From the NCBI GenBank assembly GCA_023150555.1, contig JAKLKQ010000050.1, positions 1-53,424 on the forward strand: a stretch of 53,424 nucleotides of DNA, given 5' to 3'. Both the position numbers and the translations under genes were made by a program. The notes below the pieces were generated by a model, which was not told the origin of the DNA, searched no databases, and saw only the letters and a list, made by a program, of their open reading frames with translations. How positions within the stretch are numbered: position 1 is the first letter of the stretch; each line of letters starts with the position of its first letter. Below are positions 1 to 8,466 of the stretch, piece after piece. The stretch is from Planctomycetota bacterium (GTDB taxonomy: Bacteria > Planctomycetota > SZUA-567 > H5-PLA8).

Positions 1-76
1 CGAGACCTTCATCGCCGTCCTCACCTACAACCTCATGATCCTCGCTCTACTTCTGCCTTTGTTTTCAACAGAGCAA
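1..76 (+). mobile_element. Right end of a probable insertion sequence (partial)
   Basis: Positions 62-76 read TTTTCAACAGAGCAA, the exact reverse complement of positions 53349-53363 at the other edge of the window. The reading frame entering from the left edge looks like the hydrophobic C-terminal helix of a DDE transposase. An insertion sequence ending near position 74-76 is therefore inferred; its body lies outside the window and its family cannot be assigned. Confidence 0.45.
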
Positions 77-123
77 GTAACCGTCACTTCGCCGGTACAA
101 CCGCCGTCTTCACCGGTTCCTTA
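2..123 (+). CDS. Possible C-terminal fragment of a transposase (partial)
   Basis: The frame starting at position 2 is open from the window edge to a TAG at 121-123. It begins ETFIAVLTYNLMILALLL, which loosely resembles the last helix of IS4/IS5-group transposases. The true C-terminus may lie near the inverted repeat at 62-76; the rest reads into flanking DNA, and the last 40 bases overlap the end of the secreted-protein gene on the other strand. The assignment rests on a short match and on the mirrored repeat, so it is weak. Confidence 0.25.
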
Positions 124-1232
124 GCTTTCGCGTGCGCCTTGCGCAAGCGTTCCCACGCCGGCGCCAGGGCCTTCCAGGCCTGCGCCACCTCGGCGGGCGA
201 AACCTCCGCGCCGCAGTCCGCGTAGGCGTCCTCGGCCGGCGGGCGCGTGTTGATGCGCGCGCGCAAGGCGGCGTCGGAGCGCCCGTCGACGATCGACGCG
301 TCGACGCGCTCGGGCTGCGCGCTGCCGTACCAGTTCTCCCCGACCAGCCACTCCACGCGGCGCTTGGCATCCACCGGCGCCGCGCGCAGGCAGGGCCCGC
401 GCATCGATTCGAAGGCGTTGCGTTCCACCAGCAGGCGCTCGGCGCCCGGGTTGGCCCCCAGCACCAGGCCCTCGGCGCCGCGCTCGAAGCGGCAGCGCGT
501 AAGCACCAGGGACCACGGCCCGCCGTCATAGGTGGCGAAGAGCCCGCCGCAGCCGGCAAAGGTGTCCTGCACCAGCAGCGCCGCGCCGGAGACCAGCGCG
601 TAGTGCGGCGCGTCCTTGAAGGTAACGCCCAGCCAGCGGACCTCGCCTCCGCGCTGCACGATGCCGGTCTTCTCGATCGTCGCGCCGCGGATCTCGCTTT
701 CCTTCTCGCCGTAGAAGTACAGCGCCGCGCTGTCCGCGTCCTTCGCCAGGATGCGCGCCCCGCGCTCGCGTTCGCCCGTCAGCCCGTCGGCCAGCAGCCG
801 CCCCAGCACCCACAGCGCACCGGACTTCGAGGGATCGTGCCCGCCGGGCTCAGGCTTCGCCGCGCGGTCGGGCGCCAGGTGAAGCACCGCACCGGGCTTC
901 AGGCCCAGCGTGCACTCCGGCGGCACCACCAGAACGCCGCGCACCAGCACCGGACCGTCGTCGGGCCCCAGGACCACGTCGCGAAGCAGCTTGCCGGAAA
1001 GGACCGACTTGTAGCCTTCGATCGCCGGACCGTCGTACGTGCTGGGCGCCACCTCTTCCACCGGCAGCGGCACCAGCGTCGCGGCGGGGGCGGGCTGCGG
1101 GTTCTCGTCCTCGGCATAGGCCGGCGCGGGGAACAGCAGCACGCCGATGGCCGCCGCGAGGATCAGCTTGCGGAGCGCCTCCGCAGTGAACGGCGTTCGG
1201 GGAACTTCGGGCAGAGCGTGGGCCATGGGCAT
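84..1232 (-). CDS. Secreted protein of unknown function, possibly beta-helix-like
   Basis: The product is about 382 aa. A hydrophobic stretch (LILAAAIGVLLF) followed by APAYA-E forms a plausible Sec signal, so the mature part should be periplasmic or outside the cell. The middle of the protein has short repeated beta-type segments (GALWVLGRLLADG, AALYFYG, GATIEKTG, VRWLGVTF, LLVQDTFAGCG, LVLTRCRFERG, LLVERNAFES) with the rhythm of a right-handed parallel beta-helix, but no catalytic motif was recognised. An ATG at 1232 (second ATG at 1226) is chosen because it leaves a normal-length signal peptide; the frame is open to a TTG at 1301 and neither start has a clear ribosome binding site. It faces away from the small gene at 1364. 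Confidence 0.6.
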   Translation of the reverse strand: MPMAHALPEVPRTPFTAEALRKLILAAAIGVLLFPAPAYAEDENPQPAPAATLVPLPVEEVAPSTYDGPAIEGYKSVLSGKLLRDVVLGPDDGPVLVRGVLVVPPECTLGLKPGAVLHLAPDRAAKPEPGGHDPSKSGALWVLGRLLADGLTGERERGARILAKDADSAALYFYGEKESEIRGATIEKTGIVQRGGEVRWLGVTFKDAPHYALVSGAALLVQDTFAGCGGLFATYDGGPWSLVLTRCRFERGAEGLVLGANPGAERLLVERNAFESMRGPCLRAAPVDAKRRVEWLVGENWYGSAQPERVDASIVDGRSDAALRARINTRPPAEDAYADCGAEVSPAEVAQAWKALAPAWERLRKAHAKAKEPVKTAVVPAK

Positions 1233-1348
1233 GAAATCGTTCTGGGTATCAGCCCGGGCACGGCGGGCCTTGTTCAGAGAATCGTCCGATTCTCCGCGCA
1301 ACTTGAATCGGAGCCGAGCGGTCCGAAGATAGCGTGAAACAGCGTCTC

Positions 1349-1356
1349 AGGAGGGA
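1349..1356 (+). promoter_or_regulatory. Strong ribosome binding site fixing a small-gene start
   Basis: AGGAGGGA lies 7 nt before the ATG at 1364. It favours that ATG over the in-frame GTG at 1334. Confidence 0.6.
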
Positions 1357-1363
1357 GATTCCG

Positions 1364-1636
1364 ATGCCCAAGCCGCCCGATCCCCCGCCACCGCCGCGCA
1401 CACCCGTGGCGAACGCGAAGGCTCGCCGCCTGAACGCGATCAAGAACAGCTACACGACGGCGAGCTATCGCAGCTTCGGAGACGCGGAGCTGGACTTCGA
1501 CTGGCTGCTGGCGGAAGTGGACGAAGCGTGGGCCGCGCTGCGGCAGATTCGCGCCCTGGCGATGGTGGCACCGAAGAACCCAGACGCGGCGCGCGAACAA
1601 CTTGGGGAGATAGTTGATCGCGCGTCGCGCTGGTGA
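1364..1636 (+). CDS. Small hypothetical protein with a proline-rich N-terminus
   Basis: This 90-aa protein has no signal peptide or membrane segment. It starts with a Pro-rich tract (PKPPDPPPPPRTP), then a basic segment (NAKARRLNAIKNS) and a predicted helical C-terminal half (DFDWLLAEVDEAWAALRQIRALAM). The family is not recognised. The start is set by the strong Shine-Dalgarno at 1349-1356. It converges on the second exbD gene, whose stop lies 12 bases away. Acceptance rests on the start signal and open frame, not homology. Confidence 0.5.
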   Translation: MPKPPDPPPPPRTPVANAKARRLNAIKNSYTTASYRSFGDAELDFDWLLAEVDEAWAALRQIRALAMVAPKNPDAAREQLGEIVDRASRW

Positions 1637-1648
1637 AGTGCACTCCTG

Positions 1649-2152
1649 TTACTCTTGCTGTGCGGGCGCCTGGAAGCTGATCCTGCTGATGCCTGCCTCC
1701 TTGCAGACGTCGACGACGCGTACGATGTTGTAGAAGGGCACGCGCTGGTCGAAGTCTCTGCGTTCGTCGTACGGCGCGATCAGCACCTCCTGGTCTGCGT
1801 TGGCCTGCGCGAGCTGCCGCAGCACGGGATAGGCCTGGGCCATGTCGGTCAGCGGGTTGGCGTCGCGGCTGGCGAGGTAGTACGTCGCCTTGCGCTGCGA
1901 ACGCATATCCACGTCCGCCGCCTGGCGCATCACCAAATCGTCTTTCACGAAGATCGTGACGGGCTCGGACGGCGGAGGTGGTGAAGGGTCGATCGGGCCA
2001 ACATTCGGCAGAAACGTGTCCAGCCGCTGCTCGACCTGCTTGAAGCGCGAGGAGATCAGAAAGAAGATCAGCAGCAGAAAGACCACGTCGATCATCGACG
2101 TGAAGTTGAACTCGATGGGCCGGTCGGCCTGTTTCCTGACCTTGGTGTTCAC
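1649..2152 (-). CDS. exbD: ExbD/TolR-family biopolymer transport protein (second copy)
   Basis: ExbD/TolR proteins sit in the inner membrane, with one N-terminal helix and a periplasmic domain, and use proton flow through the ExbB/TolQ channel to energise TonB or TolA. This 167-aa protein has the expected layout: a short N-terminus, the helix motif SMIDVVFLLLIFFLISSRF with the conserved membrane Asp, a Pro-rich linker (DPSPPPPSEP) and a periplasmic domain. Start is GTG at 2152 behind AAGGAGAG. It lies 15 nt after the first exbD, which follows phoU. No exbB or tonB is visible, so the channel partner must be encoded elsewhere. The family is clear; a role in phosphate uptake is inferred from position only. 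Confidence 0.88.
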   Translation of the reverse strand: MNTKVRKQADRPIEFNFTSMIDVVFLLLIFFLISSRFKQVEQRLDTFLPNVGPIDPSPPPPSEPVTIFVKDDLVMRQAADVDMRSQRKATYYLASRDANPLTDMAQAYPVLRQLAQANADQEVLIAPYDERRDFDQRVPFYNIVRVVDVCKEAGISRISFQAPAQQE

Positions 2153-2167
2153 GGTTTGCTCTCCTTT

Positions 2168-2626
2168 TCAATCGGTCTTCGCCGTGGCGCCGATGGCGAC
2201 CTTCTCGATGCCGGCCTCCGAGCGTGCGGACATCACCCGCTGCACCCGCTCGTAGGGGGCTGCGGCGGCGGCGCGGATCTTCACCATCATGGGGCGCTTA
2301 GCTGCCTCCGCGCGGCCGCGCTCCTGCTCGAAGAGACGCTTGAGTTCGGCAGGGTCCGGGTAGCGGCGCCCGCGCACCACGATCTCGCTGTGCGTGCGGC
2401 CTTCGCGCGTGAAGTTGTGCGTAACGTTGACGACGACTCGGCGTTCATCGCCGCCGTCCTCGTCCACGCCGTTGCGCGCAATGGGCAGCACCAGCGCCTC
2501 GTAGTCGGCCTTGACCATCTCGGAGACGCACAGGAAGAAGATCATGAGCTGGAAGACGACGTCGATCATCGACGGCGGATCGTCGCGCTTCTGGCTCTGG
2601 GTTGCGGGGGAGACGCGGTCGGGCAC
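2168..2626 (-). CDS. exbD: ExbD/TolR-family biopolymer transport protein (first copy)
   Basis: This 152-aa paralog has the same architecture as the downstream copy: helix motif SMIDVVFQLMIFFLCVSEM carrying the conserved Asp, then a periplasmic alpha/beta domain ending in VQRVMSARSEAGIEKVAIG, typical of the ExbD fold. GTG start at 2626 with GGAGGA upstream. It lies 68 nt after the phoU stop on the same strand, so cotranscription with pst-phoU is plausible. Two adjacent exbD genes are common in PVC bacteria and proteobacteria; finding them at the end of a pst operon is less usual. The TonB-dependent partner is unknown. Confidence 0.87.
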   Translation of the reverse strand: MPDRVSPATQSQKRDDPPSMIDVVFQLMIFFLCVSEMVKADYEALVLPIARNGVDEDGGDERRVVVNVTHNFTREGRTHSEIVVRGRRYPDPAELKRLFEQERGRAEAAKRPMMVKIRAAAAAPYERVQRVMSARSEAGIEKVAIGATAKTD

Positions 2627-2694
2627 GGCAAATCCTCCACAAACGCCGCAGGCTCAAGCGCTTGCGGCGCGCAGGGTTTTGCCGACCCGCTTAG

Positions 2695-3465
2695 TTAACG
2701 TGGAGGGGTCTTGCTTCTTGCAACTTTTATTTCGCCCTGGGCATTTCCCTGGGACTCGGGCCAGGTGTAGGGCGTGGGGTTGACGGCGCGGGGGCCCTTC
2801 TTGCGGTAGTCCTCGGTGCGATGGCGGATGACCTCGCCTTCGACCAGGAAGACGACGTCCTCGGCGATGTTGGTGGCCAGATCCGCGATGCGTTCGAGGT
2901 GCCGGCTGGCGCTGAGCAGGTGGATGGCGCGCTCGATGGCGGCGGGCTCCTGGTGCATCAGCTTCTGGAGCACGTCGTACATCTGGCGATTGGCATCGTC
3001 GACGGCGTCGTCGTCGTCGAGGATCTTGCGGGCCAGCACAGCATCGCGGTTGACCAGCGCGTCGAGGCTCTCGCGGACCATCACGCGCACGTTGTCGCCC
3101 ATGCGGGTGAAGTCCAGCGGCACGCTGATGGGCTCGTGCGTGGCCAGGTAGGCGGCGCGCTCGGCGATGTTCACCGCCAGATCGCCCATGCGCTCGAGAT
3201 CGTTGTTCACCTTCAGCACGGTGATGATGAAGCGCAGGTCCGCGGCGACGGGCTGGTTGAGCGCCAGGATTTTCAAACAGTCTTCCTCGACGGCGACTTC
3301 CTTCTCGTCGATCTGGTCGTCGCGCTCGAGGACCGCCTGCGCCAGGTCCGCGCGGCGTTCGATCAGCGCCGTGATCGCGCGGTTGGTGGCTTCCTCGACC
3401 ATCGCGCCGAGGATGAGCAGCTCTTTCTTTAGGTTCTCGAGACCGCGCTGCAGGTGCTTGGCCAT
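2695..3465 (-). CDS. phoU: Phosphate-specific transport regulator PhoU
   Basis: PhoU is a peripheral cytoplasmic protein that links the PstSCAB transporter to the PhoR kinase and keeps the Pho response off when phosphate is plentiful. The 256-aa product has the two-fold repeated helical bundle: FHxL-type start KHLQRGLENLKKELLILGAMVEEATNRAI, metal-binding segments (MGDLAVNIAE in the first half, IADLATNIAEDVVFLVEGE in the second) and the usual length plus a short Lys/Arg tail. ATG at 3465 is chosen because GGGAG precedes it; a TTG at 3483 would overlap pstB. It directly follows pstB. Confidence 0.95.
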   Translation of the reverse strand: MAKHLQRGLENLKKELLILGAMVEEATNRAITALIERRADLAQAVLERDDQIDEKEVAVEEDCLKILALNQPVAADLRFIITVLKVNNDLERMGDLAVNIAERAAYLATHEPISVPLDFTRMGDNVRVMVRESLDALVNRDAVLARKILDDDDAVDDANRQMYDVLQKLMHQEPAAIERAIHLLSASRHLERIADLATNIAEDVVFLVEGEVIRHRTEDYRKKGPRAVNPTPYTWPESQGNAQGEIKVARSKTPPR

Positions 3466-3479
3466 GACGGGCTCCCGTA

Positions 3480-4400
3480 TCAACCGAAGCGGCCGGTGAT
3501 GTAGTCCTCGGTCCGCTTGTCCCTGGGGCGCGAGAAGAGTTCCTTCGTCTCGCGGTACTCGATCATCTCGCCCATCAGCATGTAGGCCGTGTAGTCCGAG
3601 ACGCGCGCGGCCTGCTGCATGTTGTGCGTGACAATGAGGATGGTGTACTTCTCCTTCAGGTCGATCATCAGGTCCTCAATGCGTCCCGTGCTGATGGGGT
3701 CCAGCGCCGAACACGGCTCATCCATCAGCAGAACCTCGGGCTCGACGGCCACCGCGCGCGCGATGCACAGGCGCTGCTGCTGGCCGCCGGAAAGGCCCAG
3801 CGCGGAATCGTTGAGGCGGTCCTTCACCTCGTCCCACAGCGCGGCCTGCCGGATGCTGCGTTCGACGATCACATCCAACTTCTCGCGGCCGCGAACGCCC
3901 TGGATGCGCGGGCCGTAGGCGACGTTCTCGTAGATCGTCTTCGGGAACGGATTGGGCTTCTGGAAGACCATGCCGACGTTCTTGCGCAGCTCGGTGGCGT
4001 CCAGCGCCGGGTCGCGGATGTCGCGCCCACCAACGCGGATGGTGCCCTCCATGCGGCAGATGTCCACCAGGTCGTTCATGCGGTTGAAGCAGCGCAGCAG
4101 CGTGCTCTTGCCGCAGCCCGACGGCCCGATCAGCGCCGTGACCTTGTTCTTCGCAAACGTAAGGTTGATGTCGAACAGCGCCTGCTTGGCGCCGTACCAA
4201 AGGTTGACCTTCTCGACCTCGACTTCCACCTGCGCGGGATCGATCGCCTCGATCGTCACCGCTGCCTCGGGCGCTTGACCCTTCGCGGCTTCCTCGATGC
4301 CGGGCGCGTGGGCCGCGGGCCGCGCGGGCGCGACAGGGCGAGCACTCGACTGCGGAACCTCGATGCGGATTCGGTTGATGGCCGTCTCGCCGGTGTTCAT
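3480..4400 (-). CDS. pstB: Phosphate ABC transporter ATP-binding protein PstB
   Basis: PstB hydrolyses ATP to drive phosphate import through PstC-PstA. The 306-aa protein carries Walker A GPSGCGKST, Q-loop region MVFQKPNPFP, signature LSGGQQQR, Walker B VLLMDEP followed by CSALDP, and the switch His in IVTHNMQQA, all characteristic of PstB. An unusual 60-residue Ala/Pro-rich N-terminal extension precedes the ATPase core, which itself has normal length. ATG at 4400 is preferred because GGGGGAAG lies just upstream; a TTG at 4421 is the alternative. It sits between pstA and phoU with short spacers, consistent with a single operon. Confidence 0.96.
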   Translation of the reverse strand: MNTGETAINRIRIEVPQSSARPVAPARPAAHAPGIEEAAKGQAPEAAVTIEAIDPAQVEVEVEKVNLWYGAKQALFDINLTFAKNKVTALIGPSGCGKSTLLRCFNRMNDLVDICRMEGTIRVGGRDIRDPALDATELRKNVGMVFQKPNPFPKTIYENVAYGPRIQGVRGREKLDVIVERSIRQAALWDEVKDRLNDSALGLSGGQQQRLCIARAVAVEPEVLLMDEPCSALDPISTGRIEDLMIDLKEKYTILIVTHNMQQAARVSDYTAYMLMGEMIEYRETKELFSRPRDKRTEDYITGRFG

Positions 4401-4428
4401 CGTCTCTTCCCCCTTGCTCAAAGCGGCC

Positions 4429-6078
4429 TCAAATCGCAGCCGTCGCGGCCGAGTACTTCTGCCGGAGACGGTTGCGGATCCAGATGGCGCCGATGTTCAG
4501 CACCAGCACGAGCACGATCAGCAGCAGCGTGGTGGCGTAGACCATCGGGCGCGCAGCGTCGACGTTGGGGCTCTGGAAGCCCAGATCGAAAATGTGGAAA
4601 CCCAGGTGCATGAACTGGCGCTCCAGGCCGAACGGGAACGACGCAGAGACCGGAAGCGCCGGCGCGATCTTGACCACGCCGGTGATCATCAACGGCGCGA
4701 CTTCGCCCGCCGCGCGGGCCATGGCCAAGATCAGGCCGGTGAGGATCGACGGCATCACCGCCGGCAGCACGATGCTCCAGGTAGTCTCGAACTTGGTGGC
4801 GCCCAGCGCGAGGCTGCCTTCGCGCATGCTCTTGGGGATCGCGGCCAGGCCTTCCTCGGTCGCGACGATCACGACGGGCACGGTCATCAACGCCAGCGTC
4901 AGGCTGGCCCACAGGATGCCGCCTGAATGGAAGACGGGCGTGTTGCCCATGTAGGGGAAGAACGCATTGTCGATGCCCGCTCCCACGAAGTGGATAAAGA
5001 AGCCGACGCCGAATACGCCGAAGACGATGGACGGCACGCCGGCGAGGTTGTTGACGGCGATGCGCACGACGCTGACCCAGCGCCCCTGCTTGGCGTACTC
5101 GCGCAGATAAAACGCGGCGAGCACCCCGAAGGGCGTGACGAAGATGCTCATGATCAGGACCATCAGCACGGTGCCGAAAATCGCGGGAAAGACGCCGCCT
5201 TCGGTGTTCGATTCGCGCGGGTCGGTGCTCACGAACGACCAGAGCTGCGACGCGTAGTGCGCGGCCTTGGCGCCCAAGCCCATGCGATTGGGCTGCAGGA
5301 CTTCGACTAGCTCCGAGATCGGCAGCGTCTTCTCCTTCTGCTGCCCGCCGCTCATGGCGCCGCCTTCGGCGGTGAGGGTCACGGAGACCGTCTGCTTCCG
5401 GCGCAGTGCGGTCAAATCCAGGACCAGCTCGTCGTAGGTCTTCTGGTGCTCGGCCAAAAGCGCCTTCTGCGCGTCGACCTCGGGGCCCATGGTGGTGCCG
5501 TAGTACGCCAGCTTCTTGAGTTCCAGTTCGGCGCCGTGGATGGCGTCGTTGATCGCGCCGATCTGGTTCTTTTCGACCTTCGCGATGCGCGCACGCAGCT
5601 CGTAGTCGGCGGACAGCAGTTCCTGGAGCTTGGCAAGCCCCTCGGCGCCGCCGCCGGCCAGAACCTTATCTCCGTCGCGAATCTCCTTGAGGTACCCGAA
5701 GAAGTCGCCCCATCCGAGGCGCTCGACGGCCAGGGCGTCCTCGGGGCGTTCGCGTTCGGCGATCTCGTCCTCGCGTACCCAGACGAAGTCCGCGCCGTAG
5801 AGGTCGCGGTTGCCCTGCTTGACCTTGACGCGCATCTTGGGCGGAGCGCCGGGGCTGTCCAGATCGGGAATGGCTTCGCGCTCGACGATTTCGCCCAGGA
5901 CCGCGCTGCCGTTGTTCAGACGCAGGAGCGTCAGGTCCTTCTGCCAGAAGAAACCCAGGCCCTTCCAGAGAATCAGCAGCAGCATGCCGGCAACCAACAG
6001 CAGGCTCATGGCCAGTGCGCCGCCGGTGAGCCAGATGAACGGCGTGCCTCGGCGGAGGATGTTCGGCTTGCGGCTCAC
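4429..6078 (-). CDS. pstA: Phosphate ABC transporter permease PstA, long form
   Basis: PstA is one of the two membrane subunits of the phosphate importer. This 549-aa form has one N-terminal helix (about residues 15-40), a roughly 230-residue extracytoplasmic insert, then the six-helix permease core from about residue 300. The core has the ABC coupling motif near EEGLAAIPKSMREGSLALGATKFETTWSIVLP. The insert includes a Lys/Glu-rich helical stretch, probably coiled coil (about residues 180-230). Long PstA proteins of this type occur in marine gammaproteobacteria and others; the insert's function is not established to my knowledge. Its GTG start overlaps the pstC stop (GTGA), showing translational coupling. 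Confidence 0.93.
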   Translation of the reverse strand: MSRKPNILRRGTPFIWLTGGALAMSLLLVAGMLLLILWKGLGFFWQKDLTLLRLNNGSAVLGEIVEREAIPDLDSPGAPPKMRVKVKQGNRDLYGADFVWVREDEIAERERPEDALAVERLGWGDFFGYLKEIRDGDKVLAGGGAEGLAKLQELLSADYELRARIAKVEKNQIGAINDAIHGAELELKKLAYYGTTMGPEVDAQKALLAEHQKTYDELVLDLTALRRKQTVSVTLTAEGGAMSGGQQKEKTLPISELVEVLQPNRMGLGAKAAHYASQLWSFVSTDPRESNTEGGVFPAIFGTVLMVLIMSIFVTPFGVLAAFYLREYAKQGRWVSVVRIAVNNLAGVPSIVFGVFGVGFFIHFVGAGIDNAFFPYMGNTPVFHSGGILWASLTLALMTVPVVIVATEEGLAAIPKSMREGSLALGATKFETTWSIVLPAVMPSILTGLILAMARAAGEVAPLMITGVVKIAPALPVSASFPFGLERQFMHLGFHIFDLGFQSPNVDAARPMVYATTLLLIVLVLVLNIGAIWIRNRLRQKYSAATAAI

Positions 6079-8447
6079 AGCAGCGCGTACCTCTTTCGCA
6101 GGCGCAGCCGGACGACTTCGGCGGCGGTGTTAACGACAAAAGTGAGTCCGAACAGCAGCAGCGCGGACAGGAACAGGATGCGGTAGTGCGTGCTGTTCAC
6201 GGCGGCCTCGGGCAGCTCGGTCGCGATGTTCGCGGAGAGCGCCCGGAAGCCGGTGAAGATGTTCCAGTCCATCAGGGCGGTGTTGCCGGTGGCCATGAGC
6301 ACGATCATGGTCTCGCCGACGGCACGCCCGAATCCGATCATGATGGCGGAGAAGATGCCGGGGCTCGCGGTGGGCAACACCACGCGGATGGCCGCCTGCC
6401 AGGGGGTGCTGCCCAAGGCCAGCGCGCCGGCCGTGAGATGCTTGGGTACGTTCGAGAGCGAATCCTCGGCGATGGTGAAGATGATCGGAATCACCGCGAC
6501 GCCCATGGCGATGCCTACGACCAGGCTGTTGCGCTGGTCGTAGGTCATCTCGTGTTTGTTCATCCAGGTGCGGTAGTCACCGCCGAAGAACCATGAGTTG
6601 AGATAGCCACCGCCGAAGATCGCAAGGGCCACGCCGGCCAGGACCACGGGGCAAAGCAGGAAGACCTCGTAGCCGTGCGGTACCAGGCGGTGGCGCCACT
6701 TCGACGGCACGCGCTCCCAGGCCAGCAGGCTCAGGAAGATCGTCATCGGCAGCACCAGGATCATGGAAAAGACGCCCGGCGCGATACCTTCGACCACCGG
6801 CGCCAGCCACAGCCCGGCCAGGAAACCCAGCACCACGCTGGGCAGCGCGGCCATGATCTCGACCGTGGGCTTGACCCACTGCCGAAGGCGCGGGTGCATG
6901 AACTGGCTGGCGTACAGCGCGCCCAGCAGGCCCAGCGGCACCGCGAAGATCAGCGCATAGAAGGTGCCTTTCAGCGTGCCGACGATCAGGGGCGTGAGGC
7001 TGAACTTGGGCTCGAAGTCCTGCGTGGCGCTGGTGGACTGCCAGATGAACTTGGGCTCTGCGTAGCTCTCGTACCAGACCTTGCCGAAGAGGCTGCCCAG
7101 CGTGGCCTCGGGGTGATCGTTATTCATGTCCCAGGCCGCCAGGCGCGCGTCTGTGCCCGCGGCCAGCAGGCCGTCGGACTTCGGCGTCAGGGCCAGCGCG
7201 CTCAGCGTCCCGACCTCTGCGCGCGTACGAAGCAGGGTGCGCGCGGTGGTGCCGTAGTGGAGGAATACGTTGCCCTGCGCGTCGGAGGTGGCGAAGGTCT
7301 TGTTGCGGAGCGAAGCCGCGATGGCCGCAACCGGACCGTCGTGGGCGTCGAAGGCATGCATCACCTCCAGCCGCGAGGGCGGTTCCGCGATGTCGTGTTC
7401 GTTGCGCTCCCGGCGCGCCATCTGCAGCGTGTGCACACCGCCGCGGGCGTCGCCGGCGACGAGCGTGCGCCCGCCAATCAGCGCCGCCAATCGGGTAATG
7501 GGCCCATGGGCGATCACGTGATCGCCGGCCGGAACGTTTTTCTCGAGGTCGTAGGCGAGCACGCGTCCGGCCTCGGTACCGGCAAAGAGGTAGCGGCTGC
7601 TCTCGCTGAGCGCCAGCGCGGTGAGAGGCTCGTCGGTCTTCAGCGCCACCGTCGTCTGCGTATCTTCCTCTCCCTCCTCTGCGCCCAGGCCGCCCAGGCC
7701 CAGGCCGGTGGACTCGTGCTCTTCCTGGCGGTGCAGCACCACGACCTTGCCGCCGCCGATCGCCAGGCAGGCGACCAGGTCGCCGTCTTCGATGTGCAAG
7801 GCTGCGGCGCGGATGGGATTGCCGGGGCCGGCGCCGTGGATGGCGAGGGGCGGCTCGCAACTCAGGCGCGGCTCGACGCGTCGCGGGCCGTCGGCGCCTT
7901 CGGGAAAGGTGACGATGAACTTCAGTTCCGGCAGGGCCAGCCGCCCGTCGCTGAGCACCAGCGGCAGCGTCTTCCCGGAGATCGGCAGCGCCGCGACCAC
8001 GCGCGCGCCGTTCAGCGGCAGCAGTTTGCCGCTGTCGGCGATGGGCTGGGCGGTGCCGAGGCTGCTGCCCGGACCGCCGGGTCCGCTGAGCGCATAGCAG
8101 GCCACGCCCTTGGCATTCACCACGTAGGCGATCTGGCGGTGCTCGTCGCTGCCGACGGCGAGGACCGGTTCGGACAAGTTCACCGCGGTGGCAGGCACGG
8201 GGGTGACGGTGGCGTCCTGGAAGAGCGGCCAGGCCTTGGCCGCGATCACGAAAAGGATGGCGAGGATACAAAAGATGACCAGCAGCCCGCCGGCTATCAC
8301 GAATATGCGAGCAAAGCGGTCGAAGCCCAAGCGGCGCCTGTGGCGTTCGCGGTCAAAGGGGAGCGGGCAAGTCCTCAGGACCGAGGACCTGCCCACCCTT
8401 GCGTTCGATAGGTCCGGCGTCCCGCCGGTTTGAACTTCGTTGGCCAT
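6075..8447 (-). CDS. pstC: Phosphate ABC transporter permease PstC, long form with propeller-like domain
   Basis: PstC pairs with PstA to form the phosphate channel. At 790 aa it is more than twice the E. coli length. After a helix at about residues 48-72 comes a roughly 390-residue extracytoplasmic region of repeating beta strands (phrases such as LTALALSESSRYLFAGTEAGRVLAYDLE and ATSDAQGNVFLHYG), looking like a WD40/PQQ-type beta-propeller. The permease core (about 480-785) has the EDSLSNVPKHLTAGALALGSTPWQAAIRVVLP coupling motif. ATG at 8447, 19 nt after pstS, has a weak GGAAGA site. The propeller could contact PstS or envelope proteins; that is inference. Confidence 0.93.
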   Translation of the reverse strand: MANEVQTGGTPDLSNARVGRSSVLRTCPLPFDRERHRRRLGFDRFARIFVIAGGLLVIFCILAILFVIAAKAWPLFQDATVTPVPATAVNLSEPVLAVGSDEHRQIAYVVNAKGVACYALSGPGGPGSSLGTAQPIADSGKLLPLNGARVVAALPISGKTLPLVLSDGRLALPELKFIVTFPEGADGPRRVEPRLSCEPPLAIHGAGPGNPIRAAALHIEDGDLVACLAIGGGKVVVLHRQEEHESTGLGLGGLGAEEGEEDTQTTVALKTDEPLTALALSESSRYLFAGTEAGRVLAYDLEKNVPAGDHVIAHGPITRLAALIGGRTLVAGDARGGVHTLQMARRERNEHDIAEPPSRLEVMHAFDAHDGPVAAIAASLRNKTFATSDAQGNVFLHYGTTARTLLRTRAEVGTLSALALTPKSDGLLAAGTDARLAAWDMNNDHPEATLGSLFGKVWYESYAEPKFIWQSTSATQDFEPKFSLTPLIVGTLKGTFYALIFAVPLGLLGALYASQFMHPRLRQWVKPTVEIMAALPSVVLGFLAGLWLAPVVEGIAPGVFSMILVLPMTIFLSLLAWERVPSKWRHRLVPHGYEVFLLCPVVLAGVALAIFGGGYLNSWFFGGDYRTWMNKHEMTYDQRNSLVVGIAMGVAVIPIIFTIAEDSLSNVPKHLTAGALALGSTPWQAAIRVVLPTASPGIFSAIMIGFGRAVGETMIVLMATGNTALMDWNIFTGFRALSANIATELPEAAVNSTHYRILFLSALLLFGLTFVVNTAAEVVRLRLRKRYALL

Positions 8448-8466
8448 TCGTCTTCCGTGATGCGTA

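Noticed and set aside
2645..2668. Short hairpin between phoU and exbD (GCCGCA with TGCGGC)
   Set aside because: The stem is only 6 bp with a long internal loop and no T-run, so a terminator or attenuator call is not supported.
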